Below, piece after piece: positions 11,519-23,410 of a stretch of 64,000 nt of DNA. The stretch spans positions 1-64,000 of the forward strand of contig JABVXU010000066.1 in the NCBI GenBank assembly GCA_013365365.1, given 5' to 3'. A program made the translations under genes and the position numbers. Source of the stretch: Cruorifilaria tuberocauda (Eukaryota > Nematoda > Chromadorea > Rhabditida > Onchocercidae). The notes under the pieces are model-generated. The model worked only from the letters and a program-made list of their open reading frames with translations. It ran no database searches and was not told the origin of the DNA. Numbering within the stretch: the first letter of the stretch is position 1; each line of letters opens with the position of its first letter.

Positions 11519-14500
11519 ATGTGGGCTCCGGTTGATAGTACACAAGCTGAGACAGCTTCGCTGAGTTCATGGAGCATCGAGCAACAGCAGGTAATTATCA
11601 TGAGTGATTTCGCAGGAAAAACGGGAATTTTTGCGGTTTGTCTGATTTTCGGTGTAAGCCAAATCTGCCGAATTATTGCAGTTATTCATTGATAGCTGTT
11701 TTTCATGACGTATCTCAGTATGATGATTGAGTTCACTCTACAAATACATTAGACCCACCTTTGTTTTCAAAGGAGTTTTTGCAGAATCGTTGGGGTGGTG
11801 TTAGTGATTACGGTAATAATGCAGCATTCGATGAGCACATGCGATCAATCGTACCACCGGCTTTTCGTAATAGTAACGCGAAAGTTGTTTGGCAAGAGCC
11901 AAAGTCACTAGGTAAGATTTCATTTCATTAATTCAGTTTTTCCTGTTATTTGAAGGCAATATGAAATTAGAAGATTAAAAAGCAATGACATTATTTGTTT
12001 TTTTAATGTTATTACACATATTTCAGAAGCAAATATCAATGAAGCATTGGGTATCTGGCAGGCAACGCCTCTCAACCAGTTTTCCATAGAACAGGAACCT
12101 TTAAGTGGTTTGTTTTAGTGTAGTTTTTAACTTCCGATTTTGTGCAATCAGGTTTGATCTTCCCCTTTCCAAAATTAGCGTCCCTAAATATTGGTGATGA
12201 ATCAATGGATGGGATATAGAGGATGCCCTGACGGTCGGTTCTCTTTTATCCGCCATGTGCTAATTTATATCCTTGAGATTCACTGCGTAGAGAATGGAGT
12301 ATCTGATAGCTCTGTCATCGTTGGAATACCTATAAACAGGAATACTATAACAGATGTTTCTATCATTTGAATTTGTTTGGTTTCAAAGATGACTAGAAGA
12401 ACATATCGTATTAATTATAGGAACTAGCCATTTTCCTCCGTCTTTTGCTGGTTGTGGTGCAGCAAATGGTTGGTCGCAACCAGAAATTGGTTAGTATTTC
12501 ATTCTGATGCTTGTATTAGCACTTCATTTATTTATATCTGGTTGAAAACTTTTGTTTACTGCTGGAATAAATCAAGCTTTCTCATCGGATATTTTACGAA
12601 AAACTGCAGAACAGCGAAATTGGGATATGTCGACTCAATCACAAACAGTTCGAGCAGCAGTACCATTTTGTGGCGGTTTAACTCAAAATAAAATATGGCC
12701 AAATGAAGAGCAAGTTTGGGGCGGCACGCAACGTCCACCAGTATTTCCAACAGCTCCGCCACCTCCTGCTTATGCTGCAAGTAAATATAAAAAATAATGT
12801 GTGCTGTCTTGTTCTAGTGTTATGTTTCTTTATTCACTTCGATAAAAAAATCCATCGTATGTTAAATTTAAATTGTATTAAATGAGAATGATTATTGCTG
12901 ACATATTTCTAGATTGGCAGCAAAATGCACCGCGTGGTAATGTTTTTCCTCTACCAGCACGGTTCAGCGGTCCACCATTTGAAAGTAATGCTGTGATGGG
13001 AAATTGGGTGCAGCGTCCGATAAACGAGTCACTACAGCCACCAATGCCACCATCCACTATTCCACCACCTCAAAGAAGTCGACTGCAAAATGTTTGGGGT
13101 GGCACACCAACTGTGAACAACACAGTTAATGGAATGTATCTCCCGCCTCCTGCTGTCGAGTATAATGTGGGTTTTGGATTGATCCTGATGACTTTAGCAA
13201 TATTGAATTTGATTCGAACTGAATGATTACCAAGGCAAGAACATTAACGAAGAATTGCTGTTGAAGATTTCATCAATTTAGATACCAAACGGATTGACGC
13301 AGTGGAATCCCTCAACAGGCAACAGTGGCGCAGCAGTAACGGCCGTTCCAGTGGTACCAAAACCACAGTTTACTCAAAACTTTGTGAATCGTTCTCCACC
13401 TCCTCCTAATGCTTTCAATTCGTATTCACAAGTCTCCAAGTCTGATTCGGTTAATTTTTGATTTCTTTTTTCTTCATATGATGCTTCTCATTCCAGGGCG
13501 TTGTTGTGACTCATTTCTTTAGCTCATTTCTTCTATTTGCAGTTTATGGGTGAAAATGCCGTCTGGCAAGATCCTGAAGGTGAAGTACGCAAATGGCAAC
13601 GAGACACTGGTACTGCTGCATGGGGTGATCCTGAGAAACAGCAGAGTTTGTTTCTTTTTTTTCTGAATATATGATTTGTACTTGATTGAATTCATTGTAA
13701 ACTAGAGATTCTTTTAATAGTTTCAAATTTCATTTTAGAAGAAATCAGACGATGGATTATACCGGTCGGAAAAGAATATGACAGCTCAGAAAGGGAAAAC
13801 GGTAAATTTGCTTTTATCATAGTCTTCTATTCAGTAAATTCAGAATATTTCTTTTGGTTTACTTGATTATTCTACTTATGAGTATGCTTTATTCTAGGTA
13901 GTCGTGTAGTCATTCCCCTTGGTTGGGGTGACCTTCCGTCAAAATCGTCGAATAACGCTGCACCAGCTTCAACAACTTCTCTTCCATCATGGCCAGCTAA
14001 AAGCGCTCAAGCAAGCACCGTTACAGCTCCATCTTCAGGTTTGTCACATTTACGGTTTATTATGGTGATGGCTTGACAATGTATGACCTTTTTCTGGGCA
14101 CTTTAGATGTGTCGTTTCATGTTTCAAGAGCCTGGTAGTTCAAGATCAACTTACCTATCAGCCATTTCAAGTTGCAATTGGACTTTAATGTTCTCAGTTT
14201 GAAATTATTTGTTTAGGATGGGGTAATCGTTCGGCTTCAGGAACTGTAAAATCAACAACCATTCCGACTCTTTGGGAAATACTTTCCGAACATCAGCCTT
14301 CATCTCTGGAGAGTGGTTGGATGCCGCCAGATGGTGCGAGCATTGCAGCTATGCCTGCTTCAACGCAGCAGATTGTTGAACAGTTACGTCAGGCTGTTGC
14401 GAAAGGTATATGTGAACTAATTTATTATGGATTGAGGATGAGATCACATTGTTATATTAAAATTAAATATTTGTAGAATTGATTGATGTTTCACTTCTCA

Positions 14501-15314
14501 GTAAGCCACTTCCGAATGAGGCTTTGTCTGAAATGCGCACGCTTCTCAGTCGCATCCCGGTACTGGAACAAGCAGAAAATGATTTAGCTCGTCTCATGAA
14601 CGCCGTGAAGATTGTAAGCTTGTTTTTGAAAAAATACATGAGTTTTTTGTTAATTTAACATGGTCAGGGTATGATCACGATTTTGTAGAACAATGACCCT
14701 GAAGGTGGAAGTGGAAGGATGGATACGCCGACGGATCTCATGACATCAGAACAACGATCAGAATATAACAGACTGGTGATCGAAATCGCTGCGACTAAAA
14801 CAGAAATTTCAACGATTCGTGAACGTATACGTGGGAACTCCGATGCAGCTAGTGTCAGAGTGGGTCTTTCATTGAGATATCTATATCTTTACACATAAGT
14901 TATAGGAAATCTGTTAAAATCAAGTTAGTGACAGTTTTTAGTTGAAATTTGCAAACATCACATAGTGTGATATTGGTCACAAAACCACTGCGTATTCTAT
15001 ATTTAAAACACAATAAGGTAGGAGGACCAAATAGAGAGCGAAATAAGGACGACTAAATTCTAAGTTTTAAGTGTGCAGATTGTCAGTAAATTGCTTGTTT
15101 AGAAATGATTTGCGTGATAAGAGTTGTCGGAATATTAAAATAAAATTAAAGATTAAAAGGATTTTTACAGCCAGCGACGACTTTATCTGAAACTCAGCGA
15201 ATGCAAGCACAGCAACCGCAACCAGTTGTAACAACGACAGCGTCTCCTCGCTTCGGTGACAGTATTTTGGATGTTGCTGTGCGTGTTGAACAACAAAAAC
15301 TATTTTCAATGTAG
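11519..15314 (+). CDS. ain-1: AIN-type GW182 protein (miRISC scaffold)
   Basis: Fourteen exons in consistent phase: 11519-11590, 11785-11911, 12027-12107, 12421-12489, 12610-12780, 12913-13166, 13282-13449, 13543-13645, 13739-13801, 13898-14038, 14217-14405, 14477-14613, 14689-14859, 15171-15314 (629 residues). About 20 tryptophans lie mostly next to Gly or in short W motifs (RWGG, VWGG, AWGDPEKQ, GWGDLP, GWGNR). They sit in a Pro/Gln/Ser-rich, otherwise low-complexity chain, and the second half is more helical. GW182 proteins use W motifs to bind Argonaute and recruit the CCR4-NOT deadenylase for microRNA silencing. Length and the absence of UBA and RRM domains fit nematode AIN-1/AIN-2 rather than the larger insect and vertebrate proteins; I cannot separate AIN-1 from AIN-2. 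The start of exon 5 and the donor of exon 7 each have an in-frame alternative. Confidence 0.77.
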
Positions 15315-17436
15315 TAGTAGATGTAAAATACTGACTAGTCAACAAGGCACGCATGCATCGCTATATCTGCCTTTTTCATCATTTATCTTCTCATTTTTCA
15401 TGTTTTTATCATGAAATTTTCTATGAAATTCAACCTCACGGTGCGTGTGCAGCTCAATTCATGCGTAATGGAACTTATATTTTTATTATTGTTTTGTTAA
15501 TCCTAAGTGATCATATACATAATGCTATCTCTCAGTCAACGATTTCTCATTTTTTGAATCAGATGAATGTGCGCAAATCCTTTTTTGCTTTTTATATTTT
15601 CCCTTAGATTAATTGCACCTAACACTTCCATCATCTCGTGCATTATTATAATAACTCTTCAACCATTCCTTTATACTATATCTACTGAATTTTGAAGAAA
15701 CTGTTTGCCAAAGTGAAAGATGAGCCAGCTATAGTGCAGGAATTATTTGTATACTGATTTTGGTGCTGATACTGATGGTGGTAATGGTGTAATCGCAAGA
15801 ACGTACGCAGCAAATAAGTTATTTTTTTCCAGGATAAAGGTACGTGGAATAATTCTATTTCTAATGGATTCATTTTTTAGTGATATGAAAAATAATCTAA
15901 AAATTCTTCGTGTCTTTCCCTTCAGTCTCATGGGTCATTTATGTCGATGTCTTGATTGATTCTTGTTATATTACATCAAATCATCTATTTCTTACGTGTT
16001 TTTTTTATCATTTAATTTTATCATTTAATTAGGACAAACGCATTAGTTGTATCGTGATAACTTCCTTTTTCTCCATTTTTATGTCCTTCAATGTCGTATA
16101 AGTTGTAGTTCAGTTGATCAGTTGTTGATATTTTTCAAACTCTTGCATATTTTTTAATTCCAAGCTCATTGACGCACTTTATGTAGCTATTGTGGAATTG
16201 ATCAAAGTTGAGAGGAGTTTTTGGCTCATAATAATTATTCGTGATCACTTGTTTATTATGATTTAATCATCTATTGTTTTTTTTCCTACTTCCCTTTCCT
16301 CAATTTCCGGCTTGAATTTCCAGAAGCTCCGCATACGTTTCCATTCATTCTGCTCAGCTAAAGCTCACTCGGAATGTGAAGATGTATTTCTTTCATTGTC
16401 GAGGTATATAATATGTATATGTCAGGGAGACAAGATCGGTTCAGTTACATAAATTTTATAGGTGTCATCTGGTATCAGGAATTCTTTATTAAGCAAAGTT
16501 AATGAACTTAATGGACATATTGAATTTACCGACTGAACCCGTTCTTTTCGTGTCATCTGCTTCATATGCATTGTAGAAATCCATCAATATTTGTTTGGTT
16601 GAGCTATTTGCTGCAACATTTGCTCAATGCATAAGCCTATGTGTACGTCCAGTACATGTAGTGCCAATTGCAGTACAATAGCCTCCACCTGCTGCATTCA
16701 TTATAGGGTCATTAATGTTTTTGTGTTATATAACGATTTACCACCAATTATCTTCATCAGATATCTTTCCTAATTATTGTATATTTACTGCACCTACAAT
16801 CTTCTATTTACACTGTACTATCACTTTGTAATAATTCATGTTTCTCCTCTTTTTTTATTTAGAATCCAAACTGATTGGGGATCTTAAATATTCATGCTTC
16901 CGTACCAAATGCTTACTATCAACATTTATTTCATGCTCGCATGCACAGTAGCTTTCATATGATCAGTTAGTGGCGTTAGTTGAGATAATCAAGTTTTCAA
17001 TTGTGTGGTAAAAGATATGGATTTTCTGGAATTGACAGTATGCTTTTTTATGATTCCTCCCAAAAAGATTGTAAACAGCAAGATTGGTGCTAATGCTGAC
17101 CACTGAAAGCCACTGTTCTGTGGTTGCCTCGCATTTCGATGTTTTTTTTTTCAAGGAGGAAAATATCGGTTCTCGTTACTTCGGGTATTCTTAGTCGTTT
17201 GCGCCGTTTTTATTCTCAGCGTACAATTAATTTAATTCTTTCTTTTCTATTTCATTTGGTCATTTTGTTTATTATTATTGTGTGTGTTTTTTATATCACT
17301 AACTAGTAATCGATCAACTAAGCATTAATTGCTATCATCTTGTCAGTTGTAATTAGCAAAAACAACTCCATCAGCAAGTGCTCACTGTTGCTTCGCCATT
17401 ATCAACATTATTATTATCATTACTATTATTAATTAA

Positions 17437-17994
17437 TTGCCGGACTTCTTTTCTCATCCTAATTTCATTTTTTATACACTATCGTTATTTTTTCGATCAT
17501 TTCATTGCAGGTTGTTTGTCATCTTTTTCTCTTCCATTTACATACAAAAGAAAAAAGTTGCAAATGATCTCGCTTTTGTATTTCCTCGGGGTTTCGTCGA
17601 TGTCAAATTTTTGCAGGCAGGTGCAATACGCTACAGCTCATTGGGTAATGTTTATGTCTGTTCATTGAGCTCAATTGATTCGGTTTTAGAATTAAGCTCG
17701 GGCCTTAATGAGATTGCATCACTTTTCGCTTTTTCCAATGGCCAGGAATTTAGAAAAACTCTGGTAGGAGAAATTGCATGTTTTACTAAATCATTTCAAC
17801 GCGCCACTCAAACTTTTTTGCTGGGAGCTTTTTTTGGGATCATTCTTTCAAGCCTTTTCGGACCTACTTCCCATTTCGTAGGCCGCCTCTTCTGCTCTTT
17901 GCTTTTTCTCAGGTCACTTTTTAGACTTAAAAAAACTACAGTTTGCCGATGCAAATGCTACTGTTATTATTTTTCCCGTAATCAATATATTTAA
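17437..17994 (+). CDS. Unrecognised 185-codon open frame of atypical composition
   Basis: This is the longest uninterrupted single-exon frame in the window, in a region where stops are otherwise dense. From about 17558 to 17925 the base composition is visibly richer in G+C than the flanks, and the translation (for example NGQEFRKTLVGEIACF and TFLLGAFFGIILSSLFG) looks protein-like, with a hydrophobic stretch near residues 128-144. The first 40 codons lie in low-complexity sequence, so the ATG at 17437 is doubtful. I do not recognise a family. The opposite strand has stops in all three frames over the same core. Possibilities are a nuclear insertion of bacterial (for example endosymbiont) DNA, a decayed gene, a noncoding RNA or chance. 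Confidence 0.25.
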   Translation: MPDFFSHPNFIFYTLSLFFRSFHCRLFVIFFSSIYIQKKKVANDLAFVFPRGFVDVKFLQAGAIRYSSLGNVYVCSLSSIDSVLELSSGLNEIASLFAFSNGQEFRKTLVGEIACFTKSFQRATQTFLLGAFFGIILSSLFGPTSHFVGRLFCSLLFLRSLFRLKKTTVCRCKCYCYYFSRNQYI

Positions 17995-20222
17995 TATGCA
18001 TAAGAGTGATTGGTTTCATTTTAATACCTGTTAACCCTTCTTGGTCTCAAGCTTCTCCATCTGTACAGTATCTTATCATTTTGATTATGCCACCATCAAT
18101 CAATTGTATTCTCAATATTCTAAGATAAAAGTTATAAAATTTTGAAGAGTGCGGATTTTGATGAAATCCAAGAGGTCATTTTTCATCACTCGTTCACTCT
18201 CTTGTTATTAAAACCAAATACTGTACGAGTATATAATTATGTATGAATGTGTGGTCTTCCGAGATTCTCTTGAAAATGATGCTCTCTTGCTTGCTGTGAT
18301 GTGTTGCCCTCCTCAATTGTTTTTGAGTCTTTAAAAATAAAGGGAAATTTATTTTTTTTTTTGTTTATCGCATTTTTTTACCCGAAGTTAAATCGATTGT
18401 TCATTATATATCCGGAATATTTTGTGAGAAAGATAATCAGCATGTTTGCTCCATTCATTTTTAAGTCATCAGTTATAGTTGTCAATTGGAATTTCCAGTT
18501 CTCGTGACCCAGTATTGAGCATCTCTTAGTAAAAACAGAGATACATTATTTCTACGGTGAATGAGAAGCAATTGTAAATTATGTTAACGAAAAGCAGTAT
18601 TTGAATTAAATGTGCTAAGAAAGCTAGTGGGTGACATGGGATTCATATTTCTTGGTTACTGGTTAATACTAAGATAGTGATCAAAGTATAGTAGGATCCG
18701 TTTTTCTTATTAACAGATAAAGAGTGTGTTATTTGAAGTGCAAAATCATTTTCTGATTTCGGAGAACGCAACACATTAAATACACGTGTATTATACTTAC
18801 TATATATATACTTGATAAACTTAATGAATAGACTTGATATTCTTTTCTTAACTATTCGCATACTAAATAACACAATTTCCGCATAATTTATATTCCTTGT
18901 TTTGAAAATTTACCGGCACAAAGCATAAGATTTACATACCTTGTCCACTTAAAAAAATTTTTTTTTGGTCTCGCTAGAAATTTGAGATATTCGGTTTTCG
19001 TGCTCTATGATTCTCTGAGGAGAAGATTAATTGTTGCTTATCTGATCATTGACGTTATTCCCAATTGAAATTATTTTCATACAAAATTCCCATAAAGAAT
19101 ATGGAAGTTTTTTTGGATCGTTTTGTTTTTTTTTTTTTTTGGGAATTCGTTAAATTTGATGTTAACTTCTTAATCCCTATTTATAATTCTCTTGCTTATG
19201 ATCTGTTAATTCCAATTGTTACTATGATATTAAAAGCATAACAAGAATAATCAGACTTTTCTGTTGTTTATATTTTCATCTTTCCATTCAATAATTCCCT
19301 CACATTTATGTACTTTAGAAGTGATACGATACTTGAATAATTTATATTTTGATTATAATTTTATACATGTCCACGCTAATCATGTTATGAATATAAATCT
19401 TCAAATTGATGAATTTCTTCAAATCATGTATGAACTAAATAAACTTTTTGTTTTTGTTTTTCTACTCTTTGATAAGTTTTATTCAAATATGAAATTGTCT
19501 CTTTCTATTGAATTTTATACGGATTCGAAATATTTCGATCTTCAAGCAAATCGATAGTAATTTTTTATAATTTTATCATTTCGTTCTTTTTTCATTTGAA
19601 ATTTGGAAGTTAATTGAGAGGAGTGAGTTTATTGACAGAAGAAAATGCGAGAAATCAATTGCTTCTAGTTTCTTATTTTCGATTTTATTAGATGAAATTT
19701 CGGGAGAGTAAGTTAAAATTTTCTGAAACTTATGTAAACATACAAAGTTCATCGAAAATATTTTTATAAGATTTTAATAAGTAAATGAATAGTTGAATGT
19801 TATCACTGAAATTTCAATATATCATTTTACACGACAATGCTCCTCCAGAAAATTATTCCTCCAACTTATTTAATACAAATTTGCTTATAGAAATTGATAT
19901 CAATGAAGAATTAGGAATGAAATAGGTTAACGAAAGTTATCCTGATTGTCCTAAATTGAATTTCAAATTCATAATTGAAATCAATGATTTCAATATCAAC
20001 TATATTACTTATAAGAAATGAATGCTAACAAGCAATTTATTTGGAAGAATTTCAAACACTATCTCTTTTAAACTAATCCATTAATCACTGAAACATCTTA
20101 TATTTTCAAAAAAAAATTTCTGAGCGGATACAATAAACAATTAATTTGAATAATTTAAATACAATGGCAATATTTTTTAATTAAGTCTGTGAAAGAATAA
20201 TTTATAAAATGAAAATATGAGC

Positions 20223-20246
20223 AATCAATCGATCGATCGATTGATT
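20223..20246. repeat. 24-bp perfect palindrome
   Basis: Half-site AATCAATCGATC is followed directly by its reverse complement with no spacer, giving a central GATCGATC. It lies in the gene-poor spacer with no adjacent gene. Confidence 0.8.
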
Positions 20247-21251
20247 AATCAAAATTCCATCAGAATTGAACAGTAATATTGTCGAAAAATGAGGAAATAG
20301 GCAAGAGTGAATGCTATCAGCCATAACGTCCAATAAATTGTCCAACGACAATAGTACCATCGTCTGGTTGGCTCTTCCTCGATTTCAAATATAATACTTG
20401 GTACTTGTAATGGCTAAATTTCCATTTATTTCATTAAAAAGCTTACTCATCTCATAATCATAAAACTAGTAATATATATACGTGTCATACGTTAAATACG
20501 CATTAATCTAATATGCATAATACATATACTATATTATCCGTATATAATTATATTTAAAGATTTTAAAAAATTTGAAAATGTTACCCCTCGAACTACTGAT
20601 GACGTGCTAAATTCGCTTGATGGCTGATATGGCGTAGACTGCATATATCAAAATTGTATTATTTTCAATCATATTAAAACGGAAAAATAAAAAAGTAAAT
20701 CTTTAAACTTATTTTTGAAAGTTTTTAAGTTTTCAATTTCTTCATTAACCGAGATTTAATTACATAGCATTTTGTACAATAGCTTCAGGCATAATACAAA
20801 ACAACAATATACCAAAATATCTAGTAAAGATTTCTGGAAAACAAACTATCATTGATTGTGGAATGAAAAAAGAAAAAATCAAAAATGAATTTAGAAATAA
20901 TAAAAGCTTTGAACTGTTTTCCTATTTTCATGAATTAAATTAAAAATGTTCACCCCGTAAAGTCGACGATATGGATTATCAGTATCGTCCGATCTGCAAT
21001 CACTCTTAAATCATTTATTTAAAACAAAGGAAAAATGAAAAATTGAATCGGAATGGAGAAATTCAATCGAAATTTTTTTCTTTCTTTACTTTATCATTAA
21101 CTATATTACCTATCATTTTTGTTTCATACAAAAGTACAAAACCTTTTTCGCCTTCTTTTCATAGTATCATTGATTGCATTCGGAGGATGCACTTCACGAT
21201 CAGACTATAAATTTACATATTAATGTTAACTTTGATTTTTTTTTTATTTTT

Positions 21252-21290
21252 AACTCTCTAAGAGAGTTTTTTTTTCTACTCTCTAAGAGA
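21252..21290. repeat. Duplicated inverted motif ACTCTCTAAGAGA
   Basis: ACTCTCTAAGAGA occurs twice about 22 bases apart, separated by a T run. The first copy extends to a 17-base near-palindrome with a single-base centre. A short hairpin is possible; no gene context. Confidence 0.6.
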
Positions 21291-23410
21291 TGTAGAAGAT
21301 AACTGAATACCTGAGAAATGGAAAGTTAAAAATAGAATGAAGATGAATTATGATAAATTAAGAAATATCAAGAAAGATACTTTTTCCAATCCTGTATATA
21401 CATCATTTTCCTGTGTCCAAACTTTTTTCGGTCGTCTTCGCTATAAAATACTTCCCTTTCTTGATTGGTCAAGTATTACAGATGAAGGGAAAAGTTTAAG
21501 AAGAAAAAATTTTGATCGAAATTTGCGATAGTAATAAATTTCATTTATCATTAATTAATCTATCAAAAAAATTAATTTCAATTGAAATGAATCTGATGAA
21601 TGTAATTTCTAGTCAGATGCTACGCAACTATGAATATTTGACAACTAAAACGTACATAACGCATTCTATTGAATGGATCAACCATTTTCAAGTTTAATTC
21701 TTTGGTAGAATTACGATTCTAATCGTACAACCGCTCACCTTAGTAATAATTGTTACCAGTAGATAGCAATGATTGAGCATTTTCCTTTTCATTAATTCAA
21801 AAAATGACGACGAATTTATCGTTACTTAAAATATCCTTGTGATGAAGCAAATTTAGGGATAGGAAAAAAATAAAAACTGAAATTAACACATTTCAAAAAG
21901 AAAATTGTACTCTTACACAAGTATTCTTAGCTTTTCATTACACTTTGAAGATCAATAAAAACTTCCTGGAATTTTTAGAAATTATTTCCTACAAAATGGT
22001 ATAAGCAACGATTAGTTAAGCTTAACAACGATTGATTGATCAATCCAATCAGAAATTTGTTGATTCTTTGAAATAAGAGAAATATAATTTAAATTCTCAG
22101 AAATACTAATAAAACGATTCCATCTTTATCTACAATTGAGTTCTTAGTATAAAAGTTACAAAAATATCTAATCGATGAATTAACACCAATTTCCGGTGCT
22201 ATCGAAGAAAACCTACGAAGTTTCATATTGAATAATTGTTACAGTAATAAAGTAATATCAAACCCTTTTTTCTCTTTATCTTTTTCTTTCCTCAAATTGC
22301 AATCTTTCTCGTTTAATTGTATGATTTTCATTAAATTTCCTCGAAAGTAATTTTCTGGAAATAGTTTTTAGCTGATATTCACAAAAAGATCTAGATGGAT
22401 AACATTAAATACACTGAAACCTGAAATTGAAACTGGAAGATGTCGAAGAAAAAGACATTTACATTAAAATTTTCACATTATATCATGAATCATTGTTGAA
22501 ATTCTTCGTTTATATTCAACGTATCATACACTCCGTGTGTCAATGCATAATTTCACTACAGAGATCAACGTATCACTTACTTCGATCCGACTAATTGAAT
22601 ATTAAAACATCAAGCGGAAATGATTTAGATTGAAACTTTGGCGATTGCTACGGATAAAATATCAGTTGAACTGAATTTTGGTATGTTATTTTCTTTTTTA
22701 TTTTCTGTCAAACTGATTAATTCATTAATCAATGTGAATCAATATAGCAGAAATAATTAAGTTATAAATTGATCATTTTCAACTATATACAAATATATGC
22801 AAAGAATATACACGCATGAACAAATAAGCACAAGACCCGTCCAGAACGAGATATGAAAATACCTTGAATAAAAGATTTCGCATGGAAAAGTCAAATGAGT
22901 TGCGATTCAAATACGTAAACTTCATATCCAATACAATAGCAATAGATTCTTCTTCGTATTGAAAATACTTGATGTACCAAAATAAATTTGCATAAAATTC
23001 AATGGTACTTTCATCTCAATAACTTTTCACTAGTTCCCTAATTTCATGCAGATGTAAATTAAATCTCTATAAAAAAATAAAACGATTTGAAGCAACCAAT
23101 TAGAAGAGGAACGGCTGCTCTCAAGAAAATTGGAACAAGTTAACAACAATACAGGAATGTACGAAAACAGAAGCTCGAAATCTTCTACTTAAACCTTAAA
23201 GGAACGCATGAAACATGACAATTAATCTAAGCTAATACTTCATCAACAATTTATAGTCGATATAGAAACGTTGAGTGAATCAGAATTATATTATAAAAAT
23301 ATGCAACCTAATTAATAGTATTAGAAGTTTCCATTTCCATCATTCTTTACTTATTTCTAAAGAAAATTATCAAAATCCAAATGGAAAGCCTTAAAATAAG
23401 TAACTTTAAA

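Larger units (their letters stand above)
15315..23410. other. 8-kb gene-poor spacer between convergent genes
   Basis: The stretch lies between the 3' ends of ain-1 (+) and the SUCO-like gene (-). Most of it is A+T-rich without coding signal. It includes the unusual open frame at 17437-17994, a long T run near 19123-19140, a 24-bp palindrome at 20223 and a duplicated inverted motif at 21252-21290, all listed separately. From 18.0 to 23.4 kb I see no supportable exon. Some of the left part may be ain-1 3' UTR. Confidence 0.5.
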
